From Acidiferrobacteraceae bacterium (lineage in GTDB: Bacteria > Pseudomonadota > Gammaproteobacteria > Acidiferrobacterales > Acidiferrobacteraceae), in assembly GCA_027343725.1 (NCBI GenBank), contig DAHWKH010000175.1, positions 1 to 24,063 of the forward strand: a stretch of DNA of 24,063 nucleotides, read 5' to 3'. The notes below the pieces were generated by a model, which saw nothing but the letters and a program-made list of their open reading frames with translations, was not told the DNA's origin and searched no databases. This document shows, piece by piece, positions 1-5,785 of this stretch (the first letter of the stretch is position 1; each line of letters opens with the position of its first letter). The translations under genes and the position numbers were made by a program.

Positions 1-1174
1 GGGCGGTCTGCGGCATGCGATGGATGAGACCGCCGAGGCGCCCGAGGTTGCGTTCGCCGGTCGCGTGCAGGACCGAGCCCGTGCCGAGAAACAGCAGGCC
101 CTTGAAAAAGGCGTGATTCAGGCTGTGATAGAGAGACGCGATCAAGGCCAAGGCGGCGAGCGTCGTGAGACCGTAGGCGGAAAAGAGCAGCGCAAGCCCC
201 ATGCCTGCGATAATGAGGCCGATGTTCTCGACGGATGAGTAGGCCAGCAGGCGCTTCATGTCGCTTTGGACGGCCGAGGACAGCGCGCCAAGGAGCGCGG
301 TGGCCAACCCGAGAAACAGCATTGTCAGACCCCACCACGGGGCGGGTGCGGGCAAGAGGGTGAAAACGACCCTCAAGAGCCCGTAGATGCCGACCTTCAG
401 GAGGACGCTGCTCAGGAGCGCGGAGATCGGCGAGGGGGCCACGGGATGGGCCTCGGGGAGCCACACGTGGAGGGGCACGAGACCCGCCTTGGCCCCGAAG
501 CCGGCCAGTGCCAGAACAAAGACGAGCCCGGCGGCCACGGGGCTCTTCGCGGCCATGCGCAGGGCGCCGAAGGAGTAGGTAAGCGGCACCGGTGCGGTCT
601 TCGCCGCCAAGATTGCGAAGGCGGCGAGAATCGCGAGCGCGCCGATGTGTTCGATCAGGAGATAGAGGAAGCCCGCGTCGCGCACGACCCGGGTGCGATG
701 GTCGGTGACCACGAGAAGGTAGGACGAGAGCGCCATCGCTTCCCAGGCGATCATGAAGAGATAGGCGTCATCGGCGAGAAAAATGAGCGTGATGCTCGCG
801 AGCAGGATATGGTATGGAAGCCCGATCCGGGCCGTGACCGGGTAATGCTCGCGGGCGCGGTAGCCGGTCAGGTCGAGCGAGATCGCGCAGGTCGTCACGC
901 CGAACAACACGAGAAAAAGGCCCGACAAGGCATCCAGGCGCAGATGAAAGGGCAAGCCCGGGAGGCCCAAGGGCAGCACTGCGGTGATCGCTGGCCCGTT
1001 GAGGGCGAGGGCGCCCGCGGCCGCGGCCAGCAACGCGCCGACAGCCCCGAGCGGGAAAAGGGCCTGAGCGATGCGCGACGCAGGGGGAACGAAAGGGCTT
1101 GCGAGGGCCAGACAAGACCACAACGTCAGGGCGCTCAGGATAAGCCCCCAGGGAAGCCCGATCGGTGCGCTCAT
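1..1174 (-). CDS. hyfB: Hydrogenase-4 component B / NuoM-like proton-conducting membrane subunit (3' end outside window)
   Basis: This is an integral inner-membrane subunit of the antiporter-like family (NuoL/M/N, HyfB, MrpA/D), which move protons in complex I-type and membrane-hydrogenase-type complexes. Translating the minus strand from the ATG at 1174 gives 391 uninterrupted codons running off the left edge, against about 650-670 residues for HyfB. Key family residues are visible: the TM5 glutamate in WEAMALSSY (E145), the TM7 lysine in GFGAKAGLVPLHVWLPEAH (K229) and a second lysine in SVLLKVGIYG (K260), then QSDMKRLLAYSSVENIG. The ATG is the first start after an in-frame TGA, with a GAGG about 12 nt upstream. 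Similarity is closest to HyfB as I remember the family. A NuoM, MrpD or DabB-type assignment is possible because partner genes lie beyond the edge. It is divergent from the kfrA-like gene and shares that control region. Confidence 0.85.
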   Translation of the reverse strand, partial: MSAPIGLPWGLILSALTLWSCLALASPFVPPASRIAQALFPLGAVGALLAAAAGALALNGPAITAVLPLGLPGLPFHLRLDALSGLFLVLFGVTTCAISLDLTGYRAREHYPVTARIGLPYHILLASITLIFLADDAYLFMIAWEAMALSSYLLVVTDHRTRVVRDAGFLYLLIEHIGALAILAAFAILAAKTAPVPLTYSFGALRMAAKSPVAAGLVFVLALAGFGAKAGLVPLHVWLPEAHPVAPSPISALLSSVLLKVGIYGLLRVVFTLLPAPAPWWGLTMLFLGLATALLGALSSAVQSDMKRLLAYSSVENIGLIIAGMGLALLFSAYGLTTLAALALIASLYHSLNHAFFKGLLFLGTGSVLHATGERNLGRLGGLIHRMPQTA

Positions 1175-1228
1175 GGACGCCGATACCTCGCGAATCTCCG
1201 GCCGACGTCAAGGCGTGACCGATTACGC

Positions 1229-1249
1229 TACGTAATGTAACATAACGTA
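1229..1249. promoter_or_regulatory. 21-bp near-perfect palindrome, probable operator in the hyfB/kfrA-like divergent promoter
   Basis: The core reads ACGT-A-ATGT-A-ACAT-A-ACGT at 1230-1248, flanked by T at 1229 and A at 1249. Every position pairs symmetrically except two A/A pairs (1234/1244) and the central base. It is an AT-rich island in GC-rich DNA. A possible promoter for the kfrA-like gene is TTACGC (1223-1228) and TAATAT (1248-1253), with a 19-bp spacer that would contain most of the palindrome. A second small inverted repeat, ATTACG-cta-CGTAAT (1222-1236), overlaps its left half. KfrA of plasmid RK2 is known to repress its own promoter by binding a palindromic operator, so the neighbouring product is the natural candidate ligand. 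That link is inference. Confidence 0.6.
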
Positions 1250-1276
1250 ATATCCAAAGGAAGGGGGGGGTGATCG

Positions 1277-1810
1277 ATGCCGCGCACCGGAATCACGAGA
1301 GAACAGGTTTTTGCCGTCGCCGACCGGCTGTTGGACCAAGGAATCGCCCCCACGGTCGCGATCGTCCGAAGCGATCTTGGCAAAGGCAGTTTCACGACCA
1401 TTAACCACCATTTGGGGGAGTGGAAAGCCCTCAAGTGGAAGACCGAGGGCCCGGCGGTGCCGCTGCCCCCCGCGGTCGAAGCCAAAGCACGCGAGTCGCT
1501 CGCGGTCCTTTGGGAGTTTGCGGCCCACGAGGCCGGACAGACGACCGAAAAGATCCGCGAAGCGGCGTTGCGGGACGTAAGCGAACTGCAAGAGGCGCTC
1601 GAGGAGGCGCAGCGCCAGTGCACGGCCTTGAACTCTGAACGCCGGGAATTGCACAAGCAGCTCACTCAAGCGCACCAAACGGCGGCCACGCTGACAGACC
1701 AGGTCGCACGCCTCACCGAGTCGCTGGCCGCCTCGGCCGCACGACTCGAGGACTTGCAGGGAAGACTGGAGGAGACCCTGCGGCGGGAGCATTCGGTGAA
1801 GGCGCCATAA
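1277..1810 (+). CDS. KfrA-like DNA-binding coiled-coil protein
   Basis: The product is 177 aa. The N-terminal part (ITREQVFAVADRLLDQGIAP, then TVAIVRSDLGKGSFTTINHHL, about residues 6-46) matches the helix-turn-helix of the KfrA_N family, plasmid-borne DNA-binding proteins. From about residue 90 to 172 the protein is an alpha-helical, Glu/Gln/Arg/Ala-rich heptad-like segment, the coiled coil expected for KfrA. It is shorter than RK2 KfrA (about 300 aa), lacking most of the long coil. The start is firm: an AAGGAAGGGG Shine-Dalgarno run (about 1257-1270) precedes the ATG. The family acts as autoregulators and accessory partition or nucleoid-like proteins, mostly on plasmids. Here the gene lies divergent from hyfB, next to an IS256 remnant and directly beside a palindrome it may bind. 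Function in this genome is inferred. Confidence 0.8.
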   Translation: MPRTGITREQVFAVADRLLDQGIAPTVAIVRSDLGKGSFTTINHHLGEWKALKWKTEGPAVPLPPAVEAKARESLAVLWEFAAHEAGQTTEKIREAALRDVSELQEALEEAQRQCTALNSERRELHKQLTQAHQTAATLTDQVARLTESLAASAARLEDLQGRLEETLRREHSVKAP

Positions 1811-1890
1811 GACTCAGCCGTCTCTCGATCGCGTCTCCTCCCGTGGTGTACGAGAGAGTCCCTGGGCCCCTGCGGCGACCAAGGGGTAGG

Positions 1891-1961
1891 CGGTCATCGT
1901 GGTTTCTGGATAAGGTTGGGTTGCGACACCTTCAACTTTGCCAGGAGCACTACGATGACCG
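1891..1961. repeat. Inverted repeat flanking the transposase start
   Basis: CGGTCATCGTGG at 1891-1902 is the reverse complement, with one mismatch, of CTACGATGACCG at 1950-1961. The 47-nt loop holds the AGGAG ribosome-binding site (1943-1947), and the right arm covers the transposase ATG at 1955. In RNA this would sequester the start codon. It could be an element end or a device that silences read-through translation. Which of these applies cannot be decided from the sequence. Confidence 0.45.
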
Positions 1962-2316
1962 CCAAGATGAATATCTCACTCGCGGAACTCGTTGAGAAGG
2001 GTGCTGACGCCGGTCTGCTGCGGGAGGTGATCCAGTACGTCACCCAGCGGATGATAACGGGGAGAGCCTGTGCGCGGCGGCCTACGGGGAGAGAAACCCC
2101 GAGCGGGTGAACAGCCGCAATGGCTACCGCGAGCGGCTGTGGGAGACCCGCGCCGGAGCGATCGACCTCAAGATCCCCAAGCTCCGCAAGGGTTGCTATT
2201 TCCCGGGATTTCTGGAGCCGCGACGGACGGCCGAGAAGGCATTGGCCGCCGTCATCCAGGAGGCCTATGTGCAGGGGGTCTCCACCCGCTCGGTCGACGA
2301 TCTCGTGAAGGCCTTA
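1955..2316 (+). pseudogene. IS256-family (Mutator-type) transposase remnant, frameshifted and truncated
   Basis: The start ATG at 1955 has AGGAG 7 nt upstream. The first frame gives MTAKMNISLAELVEKGADAG and then LLREVIQYVTQRMITG. At about 2055-2062 the reading frame shifts to one beginning ESLCAAAYGERNPERVNSRN, followed by GYRERLWETRAGAIDLKIPK and LRKGCYFPGFLEPRRTAEKA, and on to VQGVSTRSVDDLVKAL. The second part is the well-conserved N-terminal third of IS256-family transposases. Homology ends at codon TTA (2314-2316); family members have about 400 aa, so the DDE catalytic region is gone. A 6-bp perfect hairpin (GGCCTT-ACCAC-AAGGCC, 2310-2326) sits at the break point. The element cannot encode an active transposase. 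No convincing terminal inverted repeats or target duplications were seen. Confidence 0.85.
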
Positions 2317-2560
2317 CCACAAGGCCGACGGCGGAGTATTCAGCGGGTTGATGGCAAAACTCGCCGCCGCGCGGGCGCATGCGGAGAAACTGGAATGGGA
2401 GACCGCCCTGATCGGCAGCAACCCTTATACCTCGATCCATCGGGCGCTGAAGCGCCGGGAAAAGATCATGGCGGCCCAATCCCCGAAGCGGCGTTTCGAT
2501 GAGAACGGGTCTATCGTGGGGCCGTCGAACGCGGCCCACTCTTGCGCGTCTCGCGAATGA
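2317..2560 (+). pseudogene. Unrecognised coding fragment fused to the IS256 remnant
   Basis: Directly after the transposase homology stops, the frame starting YHKADGGVFSGLMAKLAAAR stays open to a stop at 2558-2560. It includes an in-frame ATG at 2348 without an obvious ribosome-binding site. The middle part (AHAEKLEWETALIGSNPYTS, then IHRALKRREKIMAAQSPKRR) looks like a helical, charged protein tail. I do not recognise the family. The last 50 bp lie antisense to the 3' end of the NDH-2 gene and are probably not meaningful. Best read as the 3' stub of a gene cut by the IS256 event or by a later deletion. It could also be accidental open frame in GC-rich DNA. Confidence 0.3.
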
Positions 2561-3788
2561 GATTGACGGCCGCGTCGTGGCGCAGATAGACCGTGGCCCA
2601 ATCGAGGAGCGTCAGCACGCGGTTGCGGGTCCCGATAATGCGGTAGAGGTGCACGATAAGCCATGCGATCCAGGCCGTGAGCCCGCGCGCCCGCCAATGG
2701 CGGCGTGGCCACTCAGCGACGGCATCGAAGCGATGGAGCACCGCGACGCGGCCCTCGTCACGATAACGAAAGGACGGCGGCCCGGCCTCCCCTTCCACCT
2801 CCGCCCGCAGATGGCGTGCCGCGTGACGGGCGCTTTGCATCGCAAAAATGGCGGTCTGCGGCCACGGCGCGCCCGCGTCTTCCCCGTAGGCGAGATCGCC
2901 CAGGACATACACCTCGGGGCACGCGAGCGCGCGCAGGTGGGCATCGACCGGCACCCGGCCGCCGTGGGCCTTCGGACCCGGGAGGCGCGCCGCCAACGGA
3001 TGGGCGGTGACGCCCGCGCTCCAGATCACGGTCCGGGCGGCGATCGTCTCACCCGAGGACAGCGTCACGCGCTCGCCGTCGAAGTCCGCGACATGGGTGT
3101 TGCACGTCACGATCGCCCCCAGGGTCGTCAGCCGCTCTTGCGCGTACGCCCCGAGGCCCGACGCAAACTCCGGCAACACCCGGGCCCCGCCCTGGATGAG
3201 GCGCACCTGCGCGCTGTGCCCCCGGAGTTCGGGATAGTCGCGGCCAAGAAGGATGCGTAAGAGCTCCAAAAGCGCGCCGCAGAACTCCACGCCCGTCGCG
3301 CCGCCGCCTGCGATCACGAACGTGAGCGAGCGCGCGATCTCTTCGGGATCGGTGCTGGCACTCGCGTGCTCGATCGCACCGAGAATGCCCGAGCGCGCCG
3401 TCTCGGCCGCTCCCAGGCCTTTGAGATCGAACGCGCGCCCCGCGAGGTTCTCGTTGCCGAAGAAATTGGTGACAGCCCCCGCGGCAAGGATCAGGCGATC
3501 CCAGTGGCTCTCGAACCCGTCGGCGCACACAAGCCGGCGCGCCTGCCAATCGATCTCCTGGACCGAACCCCAGTGGAAGCGGACATCGCGCCCCCGCAAT
3601 AGACTGCGGATCGGGGTCGCGATCGCCGAACCGTCGAGTTCTCCGGCCGCCACCTGATAGAGCAGGGGCTGGAAGAGATGATAGTTGTCGCGCGCGATGA
3701 GCGTCACATCGAGCGGCGCGCCGCGCAGGGCGCCGGCCGCGGTGAGTCCCGCAAACCCGCCGCCGACGATAACGACTTTAAGCGGCAT
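2511..3788 (-). CDS. ndh: Type II NADH:quinone oxidoreductase (NDH-2)
   Basis: This single-subunit, non-proton-pumping FAD enzyme oxidises NADH and reduces quinone at the cytoplasmic face of the inner membrane. The product is 425 aa from the ATG at 3788. A longer frame exists upstream but runs inside the MFS gene and lacks family similarity. The N-terminal FAD-binding Rossmann motif is VIVGGGFAG (residues 6-14). The NADH-binding motif is VIAGGGATGVE (158-168). The FAD-contacting VYVLGDLAYGED segment and the quinone-site-like APWPQTAIFAMQSARHAARHL stretch follow, then a membrane-associating C-terminal amphipathic region (LTAWIAWLIVHLYRI). The gene is last in the glucoamylase - glucose dehydrogenase - MFS run and overlaps the MFS stop by 11 bp, so translation is probably coupled. 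Its natural job here would be reoxidising NADH made by the dehydrogenase two genes upstream. Confidence 0.9.
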   Translation of the reverse strand: MPLKVVIVGGGFAGLTAAGALRGAPLDVTLIARDNYHLFQPLLYQVAAGELDGSAIATPIRSLLRGRDVRFHWGSVQEIDWQARRLVCADGFESHWDRLILAAGAVTNFFGNENLAGRAFDLKGLGAAETARSGILGAIEHASASTDPEEIARSLTFVIAGGGATGVEFCGALLELLRILLGRDYPELRGHSAQVRLIQGGARVLPEFASGLGAYAQERLTTLGAIVTCNTHVADFDGERVTLSSGETIAARTVIWSAGVTAHPLAARLPGPKAHGGRVPVDAHLRALACPEVYVLGDLAYGEDAGAPWPQTAIFAMQSARHAARHLRAEVEGEAGPPSFRYRDEGRVAVLHRFDAVAEWPRRHWRARGLTAWIAWLIVHLYRIIGTRNRVLTLLDWATVYLRHDAAVNLIRETRKSGPRSTAPR

Positions 3789-4917
3789 TGCGCGCACGAC
3801 TGTTGACGATCGCGAGCACCGTGAGCGGGATCGCCCACAAGGCCGAGAGGCGATACAAGACGCCCAGCGACACGAAGTGCTGCAAGGGACCAAGCCCGAA
3901 CGAGCCGATCCCCTCCCCGACCATGAGCCCGCCCACCAAAAGCCCCGCCATCTCGGTCGCGGCCTGGGGGTGGGCGGCGATGCCGTAGGTCATGCTGTAT
4001 GGGTAGTAGACGGCGCACGCGACCCCCGCGAGCGCGAACGCGAGGATCAAGGCCTGCGCCCCGTGAAGCCCCGGGATGATGACAAAATCCGCGGCGATCA
4101 AAAACGGCACCACGCGATAGGTCAGCCGGCGCGACAAGACCCGTTCCGGCAAAGCCCCGAGCACGAACCGACCGGCGGTCATGCCGCCCCAGAAAAGCGC
4201 GAGCGCCAAGGCCCCGGTGCTCGCCGGCAGATGATGGTCGGTCGCGACCATGACCGTCGCCCAGCTCCCGAAGCTCCCCTCGCAGATGGCATAGATCAGG
4301 ACCGCGATCGCAAACGGGGCCATCGAGGCCTTGAGGGCGCGCAGGCCGCCGACCTCGGTCGCGCCCGTGGGCGGCTGCGGCAGGATGAGCAGGCCAAGCC
4401 AGGCAAGGCCCAATACAGCCGGCCACGCGGCCCACGTGGCCAGTCGCGTGAAGCCCTCGAGCGCGAGCGGGGACAGGGCGGTCGCGGCCCCGATCAGGGC
4501 GTTCAACCACGTCACGGCGGTGGCGGCGCGCTGCGCGAAGAGGCGCGCCGCCAAGCGGTTGATGGCGGCATTGGTCAGCCCGAACCCGATGCCGAGAAAA
4601 CCGGTCTCGGTGAGGAGGGCGGCGATGAGGACGCTCCGCGGGGCCCACGCGGCGACCACGAGGCAAGCCATGGCCGCGACGTTGCTCAAGACCCCGAGTC
4701 GGAACAGTGCCCGCTCGCCCCAGCGCGCCTGCACGACGCTCGCCGTCAGGGCCGCGAGGATCGCCCCCACGATCTCCGGGAGGTAGAGCATCCCGTAGAG
4801 GCTGTTGCTGACATGATAAGGGGCGGCGCGCAAAAGCGGCCCGAGGCTCGGGATGAGCACGAAGGATGCGCCCTGCAAAAACCCCGCCCCGAAGATCCCT
4901 GTGACCCCTCGCTGCAT
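3778..4917 (-). CDS. Major facilitator superfamily transporter
   Basis: The product is 379 aa, hydrophobic throughout, with 11-12 predicted membrane helices. A short cytoplasmic loop of the MFS type lies after helix 2 (VVQARWGERALFRLGVLSNV), and a central polar break (PQPPTGATEVGGLRALK) splits it into two halves. The start is supported by AAGGAGG six nt before the ATG at 4917. Substrate cannot be read from sequence. It lies between glucose 1-dehydrogenase and NDH-2, so a sugar or sugar acid is a reasonable guess (inference). It overlaps ndh by 11 bp. The 82-bp gap to the upstream dehydrogenase holds an inverted repeat that may alter read-through. Confidence 0.75.
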   Translation of the reverse strand: MQRGVTGIFGAGFLQGASFVLIPSLGPLLRAAPYHVSNSLYGMLYLPEIVGAILAALTASVVQARWGERALFRLGVLSNVAAMACLVVAAWAPRSVLIAALLTETGFLGIGFGLTNAAINRLAARLFAQRAATAVTWLNALIGAATALSPLALEGFTRLATWAAWPAVLGLAWLGLLILPQPPTGATEVGGLRALKASMAPFAIAVLIYAICEGSFGSWATVMVATDHHLPASTGALALALFWGGMTAGRFVLGALPERVLSRRLTYRVVPFLIAADFVIIPGLHGAQALILAFALAGVACAVYYPYSMTYGIAAHPQAATEMAGLLVGGLMVGEGIGSFGLGPLQHFVSLGVLYRLSALWAIPLTVLAIVNSRARNAA

Positions 4918-4957
4918 CGCATCCTCCTTGACGCCCGTCCCGCGGACCCAAGCCTAC

Positions 4958-4990
4958 GCGCGGATCCGCGGCCACGCCTCGGATCCGCGC
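4958..4990. repeat. 11-bp perfect inverted repeat between the glucose dehydrogenase and MFS genes
   Basis: GCGCGGATCCG (4958-4968) and CGGATCCGCGC (4980-4990) are exact reverse complements with an 11-nt loop. The repeat begins 10 bp after the dehydrogenase stop on the minus strand. There is no following T-run. An intercistronic hairpin that attenuates transcription or protects the upstream mRNA is more likely than a full terminator. Confidence 0.6.
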
Positions 4991-4999
4991 AAGACGCGC

Positions 5000-5785
5000 T
5001 CACCCTCCCGCGCGGAAATCTGGATAGATGAGCATGCCCCCGTCGACCGCGAGCGTCGTGCCGGTGATGTAGCTCGCAAGGTCGCTTGCCAAAAACGCGA
5101 TGACCGAGGCGATCTCCTCGGGACGTCCGAGCCGGCCCATGGAAATCTTGTGATCCAGGTCCTTCAAGGCGTCCGGGTCGCTCCATACGGTCTCGTTGAT
5201 CGGCGTTTGAATCGCGCCCGGGGCCACCGCCACGACCCGGATCCCCTTGTCGGCCGTCTCCTGCGCAAGCGTTTTGGTGAACATCGAAAGCCCCGCCTTG
5301 GCGCTCGTATAGGCGCTATACCCCTCCCACGGAATGAATTCGTGCACCGAGGTGATGTTGATGATGACGCCCTTGCCGGCCTTGACGAGATGCGGAAGGG
5401 CCTGGCGGGCGCAGGAGTAGGGGCCTATGAGGTCGACCGCCAACACCTGCTCCCAACGGCGTGGATCATCGTCGCCGACCGGCGCGCGCACGCCGTCGAT
5501 CCCGGCGTTGTTCACCAGGATATCGATCCCGCCGAAGGCCGCCTCGACCGCCGTGAAAAGCGCCGCGACCGCCTGCGGATCGGCGATGTCGGCGCCAAAC
5601 GCCTGCGCCTTCCCGCCGCGCGCGCGAATCCCCGCGACCACCGCCTCGGCCGCTTCGCTGCCCTTGCGGTAATGAACCGCCACCTGCGCGCCGGCCTCGG
5701 CCAAGGCCTCGGCCATGGCACGCCCCAAACCCCCACTTGCGCCGGTCACGAGCGCGCGCCGTCCCGTCAAATCAATGGCTATCAT
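5000..5785 (-). CDS. gdh: Short-chain dehydrogenase, glucose 1-dehydrogenase type
   Basis: The product is 261 aa, the standard classical-SDR length. The cofactor motif is TGASGGLG (14-21), the structural motif NNAG (92-95), and the catalytic residues are S146, Y159 and K163 (YTSAK). The resemblance to Bacillus glucose 1-dehydrogenase is specific: SVHEFIPWEGYSAY around the active site, PGAIQTPIN after it, and the end GTTLAVDGGMLIYPDFRAGG, all of which have counterparts in that enzyme as I remember it. The expected reaction is beta-D-glucose plus NAD(P)+ to glucono-1,5-lactone plus NAD(P)H in the cytosol. The gene overlaps the upstream glucoamylase by 14 bp, which would supply glucose, and ndh two genes downstream could reoxidise NADH. 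Basic HYRK (38-41) after strand 2 hints that NADP(H) may be used. A different sugar substrate is possible. Confidence 0.82.
   Translation of the reverse strand: MIAIDLTGRRALVTGASGGLGRAMAEALAEAGAQVAVHYRKGSEAAEAVVAGIRARGGKAQAFGADIADPQAVAALFTAVEAAFGGIDILVNNAGIDGVRAPVGDDDPRRWEQVLAVDLIGPYSCARQALPHLVKAGKGVIINITSVHEFIPWEGYSAYTSAKAGLSMFTKTLAQETADKGIRVVAVAPGAIQTPINETVWSDPDALKDLDHKISMGRLGRPEEIASVIAFLASDLASYITGTTLAVDGGMLIYPDFRAGG

Noticed and set aside
266..1240. 324-codon open frame on the plus strand at the left edge
   Set aside because: The minus strand encodes a clear HyfB-type membrane protein with conserved charged residues; the plus-strand product is a low-complexity Gly/Arg/Glu mirror frame.
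1811..1954. Search for IS256 terminal inverted repeats and target duplications
   Set aside because: No pair of matching ends could be found around 1811-1954 and 2310-2510, in line with loss of at least the right end.
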